Part shown: piece by piece, positions 1-9,152 of the stretch | How the letters are laid out: every line of letters begins with the position of its first letter | How positions within the stretch are numbered: position 1 is the stretch's first letter | NCBI GenBank assembly: GCA_004134985.1 | Contig: REGQ01000001.1 | Span: 310,001-374,000 of the forward strand | DNA: 64,000 nt | Direction: 5' to 3' | Origin: Paenibacillaceae bacterium | Lineage (GTDB): Bacteria > Bacillota > Bacilli > Paenibacillales > Paenibacillaceae | Notes under the pieces: generated by a model | What the model was told of the DNA's origin: nothing | Databases searched by the model: none | What the model saw: the letters and a program-made list of their open reading frames with translations, nothing else | Position numbers and translations under genes: made by a program

Positions 1-1381
1 GTCGACGATCGACAGCCCGATCCGTGTGATGTTCATTATTATCTTCCATTTGTTTGGGCGAAAGCAGTACGGTCCGATCCTGCTGAATGGGCGGCTCTCC
101 TTCTTCATCGTCAAAATGTTGCAAGCCCGGTGCTGCGGCCGCCGCCTCCCTGCTTTCCGACGACACCTGTGACGTTTTCCAAGCGGAAGAACTTCCCGTT
201 TCACCTCCTGCACTCGTCTCAAGGGGTTGTTTGTTCCAGCGCCAGTCTTCGCCGCCTTCTAACGGATCGCTTGTCCACCTTCTCGCGTCGGTGGAAGGCA
301 AGCTGTCACCTGCAAGAACCTCCTCTTCATCCGATTGGCTCCCCTTCCACTTCTGCCGGATAACGAACACCGTCCCAAACACGATTAACGTGATGCCTAT
401 TGACAGAATCAGATGTGATGTTGAGCGATTGTCCAAATAAAGATAACGCCATACTGCCGCACTCACTGTAATCGCAATTGAAATTGCAATCCAGTCCGCA
501 CGCGATGAACGCTGCCTGTCCTCCGCTGACGAAACGTCGAAAACGGCTTTCCCTTTAATATTTGTCGAGCTTCCGCCATCACCTTCCCTGTTATACACTT
601 CACTTTGTTGAAGCAAGCGATTGGAAGCAGCACTGACGTCATATTCGCCATTGTCCATGGTTGGTGCCGAGTTGTTGTTCGTGATGTTAGGCAAGCTACC
701 ATGGTCATGCCTGCCAGGTTTCCTTCCCTCATCGCTGAGCGGCATCGGACTTGCTCCCGCTTCTAATGATGAGTGGCGTGACATCTCCCCTTTCTCATCA
801 TAGGCAGCAAATCCGCCAGCAAGCAGAGTTAGCAACAAATCTTTCATCGCTGCCGCACTGCCCTCTGTCTTCTCAAGCACATGAAGAATTTTTTGCAAAC
901 CTGCGCCATCAACACGCTCAATATGAGCGGTCCACCGGACTGCCAGTGACAGCAGCGCATCCTTTAAACTCCGGAATGACGCCCCTTCGCGCAATGGCAT
1001 ATATACAAGTCCGATATCTTCCCATTCTGTCCCAACAAAGATGTAATTCTCATGGAGAACAACCCCTTCAGCTCTCAGCATATAGTGTTTGCAATTATCC
1101 AACACTTCTACGACGGCCAGCAGCAGCGCATAATAATCATTCATTGTAAAGGAACTGTGCTGGAGCCTGCCTGTCAGCATGCGTCTACCAGTCAACAAAT
1201 AACGAAAGGTAATCCGGTCATCTATTTCAAGCCACTCTACGTCCAGCAAACCTGGAATTGGCGCCGCATGCAGCATTTGCAGCTCAAGCTCATCCAGATC
1301 GCCTCGTGTAAATCCACCATCCCGGTCGATAATCATTTCATGTCCTTTTCCCATTTCAAAATCTACCCGATAGCCATTCAT
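1..1381 (-). CDS. DUF6382-type protein, last gene of the Tad operon (partial)
   Basis: The reading frame is open from the ATG at 1381 to the window edge (460 codons), so the 3' end is missing. A good ribosome site (GGAGGA) lies 7 bases upstream. The N-terminal half, beginning MNGYRVDFEMGKGHEMII, resembles the DUF6382 domain found beside Tad pilus genes in Paenibacillus. Two hydrophobic segments follow near residues 288-305 and 315-333, and then a low-complexity acidic/Ser-rich stretch. Family members usually end in an FHA phosphopeptide-binding domain, which would lie outside the window; that is inference. It is the last visible gene of the minus-strand Tad operon. A role in signalling to the pilus machine is plausible but unproven. 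The domain name comes from memory of the family. Confidence 0.75.
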   Translation of the reverse strand, partial: MNGYRVDFEMGKGHEMIIDRDGGFTRGDLDELELQMLHAAPIPGLLDVEWLEIDDRITFRYLLTGRRMLTGRLQHSSFTMNDYYALLLAVVEVLDNCKHYMLRAEGVVLHENYIFVGTEWEDIGLVYMPLREGASFRSLKDALLSLAVRWTAHIERVDGAGLQKILHVLEKTEGSAAAMKDLLLTLLAGGFAAYDEKGEMSRHSSLEAGASPMPLSDEGRKPGRHDHGSLPNITNNNSAPTMDNGEYDVSAASNRLLQQSEVYNREGDGGSSTNIKGKAVFDVSSAEDRQRSSRADWIAISIAITVSAAVWRYLYLDNRSTSHLILSIGITLIVFGTVFVIRQKWKGSQSDEEEVLAGDSLPSTDARRWTSDPLEGGEDWRWNKQPLETSAGGETGSSSAWKTSQVSSESREAAAAAPGLQHFDDEEGEPPIQQDRTVLLSPKQMEDNNEHHTDRAVDRR

Positions 1382-1450
1382 CGCTTTCTCCTCCTTTCAA
1401 CGTTCAAGCGGTCATTCACAGCGATATTCCCTCCGTTTATCGGCTCAAAA

Positions 1451-1969
1451 CTATAAGTTGATTTGAAATTCAAAAAACCAGGCGGCGGCAGCACCCGGTG
1501 CAACGGCCAGCATAAACGGAAATTTAATGAGCGGTTTGACGCTGTTCGCGGACCGCAACCGACTCATAGCAGCAGGGATCAGCAGGGACATGAGCCGCGT
1601 TGCAAAGCTGCGCATAAAGGAGCGGTTGCAAACAAGTACGATCGCTCCAATTGCGCCAGCAAACAAAATCGAGTAGATGAAAACATTACCAACTGCCGCC
1701 GCTCCCACCAATGAGCCGAGTGCTGCAAACAGCTTAACATCCCCTGCTCCGACGCCCTTTAGCAAATACAGGACAAGCAGCATTGCGAATCCTGCCGCCG
1801 TTCCCCCCAACGTATACAGAAAGCCGTCTACCCCGCCTATTGCAACATGATAAATCCATCCGCAAATGCAGGCTGTAAATGTCAAGCGATTCGGAATTAA
1901 TGCAGATCTTACATCGGTAACAAATGCAATGACGAGCAGTACAGCTGCAGCAATTGCACTAACTCCCAT
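1451..1969 (-). CDS. Prepilin peptidase, A24 family (TadV/CpaA type)
   Basis: Aspartic protease of the inner membrane that cleaves the leader of Flp pilin and TadE-type pseudopilins. The 172-residue product is almost entirely hydrophobic. It carries both family aspartates: D19 in TDVRSALIPN and D77 in GVGAGDVK, the GxGD motif. It has the short TadV form, without the N-terminal methylase domain of PilD. The start at 1969 is chosen because GGAGGAGGG sits just upstream, whereas the longer frame from 2005 adds a charged, non-conserved extension and has no clear ribosome site. It follows the TadE-like gene and precedes the DUF6382 gene in the same operon. The substrate is probably the Flp pilin at 6008-6205. 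Confidence 0.9.
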   Translation of the reverse strand: MGVSAIAAAVLLVIAFVTDVRSALIPNRLTFTACICGWIYHVAIGGVDGFLYTLGGTAAGFAMLLVLYLLKGVGAGDVKLFAALGSLVGAAAVGNVFIYSILFAGAIGAIVLVCNRSFMRSFATRLMSLLIPAAMSRLRSANSVKPLIKFPFMLAVAPGAAAAWFFEFQINL

Positions 1970-2019
1970 GTTGCCCTCCTCCCGCCAGTTCAGCTGGCTT
2001 CTCAATGTCTACGCAGCAA

Positions 2020-3009
2020 TTATTTCTTCTCCTCCAGATCGTCATCTACCGGTTGCTTGCTGACTTGAAAGTGCATCCCGGTTCCGGAGCCATCCTCAGC
2101 CTGGACGAACAATTCCCACATTCCCGGCGTGGTATTGCCCGATACATGCCATTCCCACACAACCAACCCGTCCTCATCTGCCGTCGCTTTCCCCAGATGC
2201 TTTGCTTTGCTTGAGCCGCTTTTGTACTCCACTGACAGCGACACCGTTCTGCCAGGATCTGTGCGCAGCAGCAGTCTCGCTTTTCTTCCCGGACGAACAG
2301 GATTGGGTTCGATCCTTATAATTTGCAGCTTTCCCGCTTCCCCCGATTCATCCCCGCTGTACATGCTCGCTGGGAGTACATCTCCCATCCAAACCCGTTC
2401 CATCGCCCTTGAGCTAATGAAGATAGCTCCCTGGGTAAACGGCAGTCCAAGTGGAAATTCATAGCTGACCGTTATTGAAAAATACGAATCGCTTCGATTA
2501 TGGAAATCAGGCAATGTCAGTTTCCGTAAAGACAATCGACCCGTGTCGAGCACGGTGTTTTCCGCAAGCTTGTGAAGCAGCGGTTCCGCTACCGACTTGC
2601 CCAATTCTGTGGCGGCAACATCAACAACCGGCTTCCAATTCCCGCTGACTACCGCTTCAAGCAGCGCATCCGCCGGCTCGGGCAGCCACCCGGACAACTC
2701 GCCAACTACACTCCCGATTGCTGCCAATGGCGAGCTTTCCTCCGAAGGCGTTGGTTTTGGTTTTGGCAGCCAGCGTTCCGCGGCAAGCGAGAGCGGATGA
2801 ATATGGGTGGACGTCTGGCGAACAGCTTCTGTGGCCGTATCGTGAAGAGCCATTTGAACGACAGACAATTTAACCATCAAAATCAGAAACAACATAACCA
2901 TTAGCACTACAGGAGCGATGATCGCCGCCTCTAGCGTCACCCCTCCATCCTGCTGGTGACGCCAAGCCGTGTCAGGAATAAGACCAACCCACCGTTTTCG
3001 TCGTTTCAT
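2020..3009 (-). CDS. TadE-like pseudopilin with large extracellular region
   Basis: The N-terminus has a TadE/TadG signature: a short basic stretch, GGVTLEAAIIAPVV with the conserved glutamate, and one hydrophobic helix (about residues 25-48). About 280 residues outside the membrane follow, and the last 90 look like a beta-sandwich (Ig-like) fold. The start could be the ATG at 3033 or the one at 3009. The latter is used because it begins with the usual basic residues and shortens the overlap, but both ribosome sites are weak. Either way the gene overlaps the end of the upstream DUF5702 gene (stop at 2972), which implies translational coupling. It is probably a minor pseudopilin of the Tad fibre. 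Confidence 0.8.
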   Translation of the reverse strand: MKRRKRWVGLIPDTAWRHQQDGGVTLEAAIIAPVVLMVMLFLILMVKLSVVQMALHDTATEAVRQTSTHIHPLSLAAERWLPKPKPTPSEESSPLAAIGSVVGELSGWLPEPADALLEAVVSGNWKPVVDVAATELGKSVAEPLLHKLAENTVLDTGRLSLRKLTLPDFHNRSDSYFSITVSYEFPLGLPFTQGAIFISSRAMERVWMGDVLPASMYSGDESGEAGKLQIIRIEPNPVRPGRKARLLLRTDPGRTVSLSVEYKSGSSKAKHLGKATADEDGLVVWEWHVSGNTTPGMWELFVQAEDGSGTGMHFQVSKQPVDDDLEEKK

Positions 3010-5269
3010 AGCGATTGCCGACAACCTTTCCATGCAGTATCCCAGCCTGTGTAAACCGCTTCATCAGCCCGCCAAGAAACCAGAGTTTCACCGAAACCGT
3101 TGCTTCTCCGGTAACGCCAGCTGCCACCTGAAACAACCGATAGCCTGTTGCATGTTCGATCAAAGCGATCATTCTGGCTACCTTCTCCTCGCTGCTGCCA
3201 TGCAGCACCAGGAACAAGCGCAAATAATCTTTGTAAGTCACTTTCATGCCAGCGGCATATTTGGAAAGCGGGGTGGAGCCTTCCCTGACAAGCTGGACCA
3301 TATCTTCCATCGTCTTCTCCAAGCCATACAGAAGTGCGGCTGACAAAATAAGCAGCGGGTGTCCCATCGCCCGGCATTCCACAAGCCCCTCCATCGTGCG
3401 AATCGCAAGCCGCACCGCAAAAATCTCCGCATAAGCTGCAGCCACATTGGACGTTGGGTGATGGAAGCCATAGATGATATATTCCGTTTCCTGATCAGCG
3501 ACCTCGAAGGAAAGCCCCGCTTTAAAGTTGTCCTGCGGAATAAAAACCGTTTGCAATCGCTTGGGATCATAAACTTTAAATCGCGCTGCCGCATATTCGT
3601 TAAGGTACAGCTCATCACGCATCATCTCCAGCAAACCGGCCATCCCTCCGAACATTCCGCCCATCTTGTCCAGCGAGCGCTGCGCTTCCCCATCATCCCC
3701 GACTATACCGCTTGCAGTCCCTTCTTCCTCGCGGCCTGCTCGCGGGGGTGTCCCTGATGGAGGAAGCTCGTCTTCTCCAGTGACCGTTTCCCCAATCGCT
3801 TCATTCAATCGAATACTTTCATCAAACCGCTGTTTGAGCTGCAGAAAGGATTGTTTGGTGTCCTCTGAAGGCATTGTTTTGCTAATGCTGCGCAGCATTT
3901 TTTGAATTTCTTCCAATTGGGAAGCTGCCCGCCGCTCATACGCCTTGCGCTCCGCATCGACAGCCGACTTGGACGATAATTTTCCCTCGCGATTCGCCAG
4001 AACCGTTGCCGGCACACTGTATTTTTGCCTGTAATCTGCATAAACATTTTGCAATTGGTTAACCAGGACAGGCAATTGGGATGGCAATATTGGGGCATGC
4101 AGCTCTGCGGCCATTGCATCGGCAAAGTTCTGCATCCGTCCATATAGTGTGCGGTAGTCGGCAAGGTGCTGCGAGATTCCCATGTCGTAAGCATCAAACC
4201 ATCCTTCTTCCATCACGACTGCCGCAGCAGATTCTCTAATATCCTCCAACTCTTCGGATGGTGAATAGGAACGGTCTGTTTGTTCGCTGTCGTCGGTTGG
4301 TAGATCCTTCAGCCTGTCGAATCCTGAGTGAGCTGGCGCTTCTGCTGCCTGATCCGCCAACACCCGCATCTGCTCATTGATTTCTCTGGCAAGGCGCAGT
4401 TTCTCAGCAGCCTTGCTCTGCATTTGCTCATGCTCCGTTAATCCTTGCCCGCCAATCTGACGAAGGCGTGAAATGACGGATGATGCTCGCTGCTGATATT
4501 GCATAATCTCTGCGGTAAACTGCGGCTGTCCCTCTTCAGGCAAGGTGCGGTCGCTTTGCACCCAGCTCACATAGGAAGGATAGAGCTCCGTGACCGACCG
4601 GATGCTTTCGCTCTCATTGCCACCGCCGACGAGTTCCGGCAACCCTGATTTTTCAAGCGCCTGGGCTGCCTGCCGCTGCAATGCGAGCGCCTCCTCCAAA
4701 TTGCGTTCACGCGCTTCATAGAGCTTTTTCAAATTTTGCAGCAGCCCTACAGTAGCATTCGCTTCCTTCAACCCTTTGGTCATCGGTTTGAATTTATCGA
4801 TCATTTCGATCGTGAAATCGATCGGAGCCTTATACTTCATTTCTTCAAGCACTTGGCGACGAAATACGGGATGCTGCCCCACCATCTGCGCTGTATTTAT
4901 ATGGGAAGCTTCTCTCACCGGATCAAGCAGGTGAAACGCCTTCCTGTCTTCATGCGCCAAATTGTCATCCAGCACATTGGCAAAAATGTCATCAGCCGCT
5001 GAGCCCCCCCTACCGAATAGCCCGTAGCGTTCATACAACTGCTCGTCATAAGCGGAGAGCACCGAGCGGACACCGGAGCGGGCTGCCGATTCCACTTGAT
5101 TGTTGAACGCTGTAATTCTGGCGTAGTCAATGAAAAGCGCATGGAACAGCACAATGGCAGCCGTGACCACAGCGAAATAGATAGAAACTGAGCCGTGGGA
5201 ATCCTTGCATAGTGCGGCTACCTTATCTTTTATCCTCTTCTGTCCAACCTTTTTTTTCTGCAGACCCAC
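2972..5269 (-). CDS. DUF5702 domain protein of the Tad pilus locus
   Basis: This 765-residue protein has an N-terminal TadE/TadG-like membrane helix (about residues 25-48, in SHGSVSIYFAVVTAAIVLFH). A long extracytoplasmic part follows, with predicted coiled-coil stretches (about residues 170-330 and 390-480, rich in Glu, Gln, Arg and Leu) and a C-terminal globular part. The N-terminal motif ARSGVRSVLSAYDEQLYERYGLFG matches the DUF5702 family that accompanies Tad loci in Paenibacillus. No catalytic motif is evident. It lies between the two TadE-type genes and was probably retained as a large minor pseudopilin or tip component. Function is inferred from context. Confidence 0.8.
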   Translation of the reverse strand: MGLQKKKVGQKRIKDKVAALCKDSHGSVSIYFAVVTAAIVLFHALFIDYARITAFNNQVESAARSGVRSVLSAYDEQLYERYGLFGRGGSAADDIFANVLDDNLAHEDRKAFHLLDPVREASHINTAQMVGQHPVFRRQVLEEMKYKAPIDFTIEMIDKFKPMTKGLKEANATVGLLQNLKKLYEARERNLEEALALQRQAAQALEKSGLPELVGGGNESESIRSVTELYPSYVSWVQSDRTLPEEGQPQFTAEIMQYQQRASSVISRLRQIGGQGLTEHEQMQSKAAEKLRLAREINEQMRVLADQAAEAPAHSGFDRLKDLPTDDSEQTDRSYSPSEELEDIRESAAAVVMEEGWFDAYDMGISQHLADYRTLYGRMQNFADAMAAELHAPILPSQLPVLVNQLQNVYADYRQKYSVPATVLANREGKLSSKSAVDAERKAYERRAASQLEEIQKMLRSISKTMPSEDTKQSFLQLKQRFDESIRLNEAIGETVTGEDELPPSGTPPRAGREEEGTASGIVGDDGEAQRSLDKMGGMFGGMAGLLEMMRDELYLNEYAAARFKVYDPKRLQTVFIPQDNFKAGLSFEVADQETEYIIYGFHHPTSNVAAAYAEIFAVRLAIRTMEGLVECRAMGHPLLILSAALLYGLEKTMEDMVQLVREGSTPLSKYAAGMKVTYKDYLRLFLVLHGSSEEKVARMIALIEHATGYRLFQVAAGVTGEATVSVKLWFLGGLMKRFTQAGILHGKVVGNRYETTKTVGWSYS

Positions 5270-5330
5270 GAAGCTACTCCCCCTTTCCCGGATACAAACC
5301 TCATCTCTAATTGCTGTCAGCAGCGGCTCT

Positions 5331-6008
5331 CTAATTCAATCCTTGTCGCCGGCTCAGTATGGATGATGCCTTCTTGCGGCTGTCAGCCGCTTCCGGCTTG
5401 TTCCCGATTTTCCCCAAGTAGTAGCGGGCCAGGTCAACATTTCTAATAAACTCAACCGGGTCCACCACGCCTGCATAGGCTCGCCCTGCAGGCTCTGAAC
5501 GGTATATGAACCGCTCAATCGGTAGAATTACAATCGGGTTGTGCAGGCCAACATGCACAGCGCGCTGCAGGGCAGTTCTTTTAAATGTCATATCCCCCTG
5601 GTACGCTGAAGGAATCCAAGGAGAGAACGTCAACATCTTGCGGGTTGTCAAACCGCCCTGCTCCCCGTTTGCAACTGATGGTATGGAGAGCACGGTTGGT
5701 GATTGATCGGCAATGATGCCAAACAGTGATTCTAGCATTTCGTCATCCTTCATCCGCCAGTAAAGTCCGTCGTACTTCCCGGGAGAAGCTTGTCCGCTAG
5801 TTCCGTCGCGATAGCTGTTGTCCCATGCAAATGCCGTCCGTTCAGCTGTTGTTGAGGCAATGTGGTACAATGTCACCTGTTGATATACATACATTGCCAT
5901 AAAAATCATCGCTAATGTGCCCGCAAAGAGCAGCGGAAAGACGAGGGAACTTTCTAATGTAAAGCTCCCCTCTTCTCTTTTTCGAACCCACTCGCGAATA
6001 GCAGCCGT
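5331..6008 (-). CDS. TadE family pseudopilin, apparent ACG start
   Basis: This minor pseudopilin of the Tad pilus carries the TadE core EEGSFTLESSLVFPLLF, with the conserved Phe-Thr-Leu-Glu and a hydrophobic helix, followed by about 180 extracytoplasmic residues. The frame has no ATG, GTG or TTG between the upstream stop (TGA near 6036) and the middle of the membrane helix (ATG at 5909), so a normal start would remove the export signal. The codon at 6008 is ACG. It sits 7 bases after AAAGGAG and overlaps the Flp stop as TAACG, exactly where a TAATG coupling junction would be. ACG is therefore taken as the start (225 residues, Met/Thr-Ala-Ala-Ile-Arg-Glu-Trp). It could be a true rare start, a damaged gene or a sequencing error. 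Confidence 0.7.
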   Translation of the reverse strand, partial: TAAIREWVRKREEGSFTLESSLVFPLLFAGTLAMIFMAMYVYQQVTLYHIASTTAERTAFAWDNSYRDGTSGQASPGKYDGLYWRMKDDEMLESLFGIIADQSPTVLSIPSVANGEQGGLTTRKMLTFSPWIPSAYQGDMTFKRTALQRAVHVGLHNPIVILPIERFIYRSEPAGRAYAGVVDPVEFIRNVDLARYYLGKIGNKPEAADSRKKASSILSRRQGLN

Positions 6009-6205
6009 TACTTTGCTCCTTTTTTGAATATTTTTTCTGCTTCACTATCCGCCTTTGTCATGAGGCCTTCTATTAATTCAATGATCCAGTTTTTGAATAG
6101 CAAGGCGATAATGATTACAACGGCAATGATGAGAATCATCTCCAAAGTGCCTAAACCTTCCTCCGAACGCCACAATCCACGGAATCCTTCAACGATTTTT
6201 TTCAT
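6008..6205 (-). CDS. Flp1 family type IVb pilin
   Basis: Major pilin candidate of 65 residues. It has a short basic leader (MKKIVEGFRGLWRSEEG), a cleavage region GLGTLEMI with the invariant glutamate five residues after the processing glycine, and one long hydrophobic helix (about residues 20-45). The tail is charged (KADSEAEKIFKKGAK). This is the Flp1 layout of Gram-positive Tad systems. It lies between the TadC-like gene (33 bases upstream) and the TadE gene, whose start overlaps its stop codon. The ATG at 6205 follows a good AAGGAG ribosome site. It is expected to be processed by the A24 peptidase at 1451-1969. Confidence 0.9.
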   Translation of the reverse strand: MKKIVEGFRGLWRSEEGLGTLEMILIIAVVIIIALLFKNWIIELIEGLMTKADSEAEKIFKKGAK

Positions 6206-6238
6206 CTGCCTTTTCTCCTTTGAATTATCTATTTTGTA

Positions 6239-7102
6239 TCAGAGCATTAGCATAGCCGGCGCACCCACCAACACCATCATGATGAAGAAAAGCGCAACAA
6301 GCGGAAAAACCAGCTTAGATGATGCTTCTTCCCCGCGGGCGCGGGCCACTGCCTTGCGCTTCTCCCATAACGTATAGGACAAGTCACGCAATGACAGTAC
6401 AAAGCGCTCACCCCCGCGACGGTAATTGAGCAGCAGTGTAACCGTAAATATTGAAACTTCCTGAACAGCGCAGCGTTTGCTGAATGATTCCAGCGCATGA
6501 TGGAAAGCTTCGCCATTGGCCAATTCATTGCATGTTTTCTGCAGCTCCAGCTGCAGCGGCCCCCTTCGTTCCTCATCGGCAGCGGGAGAAGCACAGCGCA
6601 GCAGCGCTCGTGTCACCGTCTCGCCTGCGCCAACCAGCAGCATCAGCTTGCTGAGCAAATCGGGGAGCGCAAGCAGAATATCCTGCCTGCGGCGTTCTAC
6701 CTGCTGCCGCAAGTCGCGCAGCTTCGCGACCGGCAGCAGCAGCGCCAATACCGCTCCAATAGGAAAGATAGCGGACTCTGCGCTGAGCCAGCCCAGCATG
6801 GCACCGCCTAGCAGCGCAGCGTAAGCATAGGTCAGCAACTCCGCAATATATTGTTTCGTTGCGCTTGACTTATGCCCATGCCCCCGCAAGATAGCAAGCC
6901 GTCCATGAATGGTTGCCAACTGCGGTCCAAACCGATTCCAGAGCTGAAGCTGGTCGAACAACAGCAGTGCCGGCCCGTACTTAATCATCGCCTGCATATC
7001 CCGCCGCTTTCCAGTTTGACGCGCTGGCCTTCCTTTGATCATACATGCGCCAAGCTGCCCCAGCCAAAGCACAATTAATAAGATCGTTGCGATGGCGGCC
7101 AT
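6239..7102 (-). CDS. TadC-like type II secretion F-domain protein
   Basis: Inner-membrane platform protein of the Tad assembly machine, 287 residues. It has an N-terminal membrane anchor (residues 1-20), a central helix pair (about 90-130), and a T2SSF domain (about 145-265) that includes LLALPDLLSKLMLLVGAGETV and a C-terminal membrane helix. The gene order CpaF-TadB-TadC-Flp is canonical. It is separated by 15 bases from the TadB-like gene upstream. With TadB it forms the platform on which the CpaF ATPase acts. Confidence 0.88.
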   Translation of the reverse strand: MAAIATILLIVLWLGQLGACMIKGRPARQTGKRRDMQAMIKYGPALLLFDQLQLWNRFGPQLATIHGRLAILRGHGHKSSATKQYIAELLTYAYAALLGGAMLGWLSAESAIFPIGAVLALLLPVAKLRDLRQQVERRRQDILLALPDLLSKLMLLVGAGETVTRALLRCASPAADEERRGPLQLELQKTCNELANGEAFHHALESFSKRCAVQEVSIFTVTLLLNYRRGGERFVLSLRDLSYTLWEKRKAVARARGEEASSKLVFPLVALFFIMMVLVGAPAMLML

Positions 7103-7117
7103 TCTTCACGCTCCTTG

Positions 7118-7897
7118 TTAAATTCGTATATTCATCAGCTTTCCAATCCACCAGTAACAACCGAGCAGGAGCAGCAGCGCTGCCGTTAACAGCAGGAACC
7201 CTACCCCCTGATACAGCGGAGCCATATAATCAGGCGCAGCATAGGCGAGAAAAGCAAGAAATGCAAACGGCACCGCCATCATTATCCGGCTCTCAAACTT
7301 TTTTTGAGCAATCATGACCGCAATCTCCAGTTGAATGTCCATCTTTTCACCGATCGTTTGGGAGGTTTGTCTAATCAGTTCCACCAGGTCTCCTCCGGAG
7401 CGTTTGCCGATGCAGAAAACATCGGTAAAATGAACAATCTCCTCCACTCCTGACCGTTCGCTAAACTCCCGCAAACCGTGTTCTAACGGCTCGCCGTTAT
7501 CAAGCCGATACCCGATTCTTTCAAACTCCTGCAGTATATCTGCCTGTCCGCCAGGGTAAACAAGCAGCAAATCGGCAGCTACCAACCGAAAGGCATTTTC
7601 AACAGAACGCCCGGCAGCCAAGGACGACGTCAATGAAAATAGCGCCTCCTTGAACTGCAGCTTCAGCCGCTCCCTTCTAAGAACAGCAAGTCTTTTCCGG
7701 TAAAGCCGCGGCGCATAGATGCCAAACGCCGACAACAGCAGCGCCACAATCACAGAATGATAAAATAAGTATCCTGCCGCGAACACGCCGATCATCCCGA
7801 CTGCCACCGACCCAACATACTGGTTTCTGGACAGATGGAACTGCCTATAATCAGGCAATGTCTGTCCGCCGCTTGCATCCGTCACTTTAATGTTCAT
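7118..7897 (-). CDS. TadB-like type II secretion F-domain protein
   Basis: Platform protein of the Tad pilus, 259 residues, with two membrane helices near residues 24-60, a T2SSF domain at about 95-225 (including FKEALFSLTSSLAAGRSVENAF), and a C-terminal membrane helix pair. The ATG at 7897 is preferred over an upstream TTG because the longer version would add about 47 residues that merely read through the 3' end of cpaF. The start lies inside the last codons of cpaF (stop at 7887), an 11-base overlap that suggests translational coupling. Confidence 0.88.
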   Translation of the reverse strand: MNIKVTDASGGQTLPDYRQFHLSRNQYVGSVAVGMIGVFAAGYLFYHSVIVALLLSAFGIYAPRLYRKRLAVLRRERLKLQFKEALFSLTSSLAAGRSVENAFRLVAADLLLVYPGGQADILQEFERIGYRLDNGEPLEHGLREFSERSGVEEIVHFTDVFCIGKRSGGDLVELIRQTSQTIGEKMDIQLEIAVMIAQKKFESRIMMAVPFAFLAFLAYAAPDYMAPLYQGVGFLLLTAALLLLLGCYWWIGKLMNIRI

Positions 7898-9152
7898 GGA
7901 CTTCAACCTCCGGCAAACGGCTGAGCAGCCCGGCCATCTCCAACTTCCGCGTGTGCATAAGCGGGTTATGCGTTCTGCGCAATCCCCCGACAATTCGCTC
8001 ACTGCGGTCACCGTTGCCCCCGCCGGATTGTTCCTCAAACCGGAATAGGGGGTTTAATTCGATTTCACCGTCTCTAATGCCTGTCACTTCACATATTTCC
8101 ATCACTCGCCGGCTGCGGTCACGCATTCTGGACAGATGCAGCAAAATATCGACCGCCGAAGCAATCTGCTGACGAATGACCGCAACAGGCAGATCAGCGG
8201 CGCTAAGCACCATTGTCTCCAGCCGGCCCAACATATCACGCGGACCATTGCTGTGTCCGGTGGATAGACTGCCGTCATGCCCAGTATTAAGCGCCTGCAG
8301 CATGTCCAGCGCCTCGCCGCCCCTGACTTCGCCCACAATAATGCGGTTTGGCCTCATCCGAAGCGAGGCGCGAATCAGCTCCCTCATCGCAATCGCACCC
8401 TTTCCTTCCGTATTGGCATTCCTTGTCTCCAGCGCCACCAAGTTCGGGACAGAGCCAATTTTCAGCTCAGCTGAATCCTCAATGGTCACAATTCGCTCAT
8501 CGGATGGAATGTACTGCGACAACGCATTCAGAAAGGTCGTTTTCCCCGAGCCCGTTCCACCGCTAATAAATAAATTGTATTTGCCGGCGACCAGCAATCT
8601 CAGGAAATCAGCTGCCTCCTGTGTTACCGATTCAAGCTGAATAAGATCATCCATAAGCAATGGCTTATCAGGGAACTTCCTGATTGTCAGCGTGGGCCCT
8701 TTAAGTGCGATCGGCGGCAGGACAACATGAACACGGGAGCCGTCCTTCAGCCTGGCATCGACAATCGGACTGGATTCATTCACGACCCGATTGACTCCTG
8801 CCACTACGCTTTGAATAATGTCCTCCAGCCGCTCGCTGCTTTCAAAGCTGGCAGGATGGCGGCTCATCATTCCCGCGCGTTCAATATAGATTTCATCCGC
8901 ACTGTTGATCATAATTTCAGTGACACTGGGATCAGCAAGCAGCGGCTGCAAGATGTCCAGGCCACGAAAAGAGTGAAACAGGCGCTTGACCAGACTTAAC
9001 TTCTCTCCCGAGTTGAGCGGATGATGGCGGCTCCACTCAAAGACAGCTTCTTCGATGGCACCGGTTAATTCTTCATCCGAGACGGAACCGCTCAGGTCGA
9101 TTCGGTCTCGTACGAGTTGACGCAACCGGCCTACTTCCTCCTCCGTTGCCAC
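7887..9152 (-). CDS. CpaF/TadA family pilus assembly ATPase
   Basis: Secretion ATPase of the VirB11/CpaF family that powers Tad pilus assembly from the cytoplasmic face. The 421 residues include an N-terminal helical domain and LLADPSVTEIMINSADEIY, the family hallmark. They also contain the Walker A motif GGTGSGKTT (about residue 200), the Walker B/Asp-box region IIVGEVRGGEALDM and the His box STGHSNGPRDML. The start is GTG at 9152, preceded by GGAGGG at suitable spacing. This places the first 80 bases inside the 3' end of the TadZ-like gene. The family assignment is firm; that the pilus is functional is inferred. Confidence 0.95.
   Translation of the reverse strand: MATEEEVGRLRQLVRDRIDLSGSVSDEELTGAIEEAVFEWSRHHPLNSGEKLSLVKRLFHSFRGLDILQPLLADPSVTEIMINSADEIYIERAGMMSRHPASFESSERLEDIIQSVVAGVNRVVNESSPIVDARLKDGSRVHVVLPPIALKGPTLTIRKFPDKPLLMDDLIQLESVTQEAADFLRLLVAGKYNLFISGGTGSGKTTFLNALSQYIPSDERIVTIEDSAELKIGSVPNLVALETRNANTEGKGAIAMRELIRASLRMRPNRIIVGEVRGGEALDMLQALNTGHDGSLSTGHSNGPRDMLGRLETMVLSAADLPVAVIRQQIASAVDILLHLSRMRDRSRRVMEICEVTGIRDGEIELNPLFRFEEQSGGGNGDRSERIVGGLRRTHNPLMHTRKLEMAGLLSRLPEVEVHEH

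Noticed and set aside
5842-6045. Alternative frame over the tadE start, beginning MKQKKYSKKEQ
   Set aside because: It is the third frame over the flp-tadE junction and encodes no TadE core; the real core EEGSFTLESS is in the frame used.
7898-8038. An N-terminal extension of the TadB-like protein starting at a TTG
   Set aside because: It lies inside cpaF, reads as unrelated sequence and the ATG at 7897 fits the family better.
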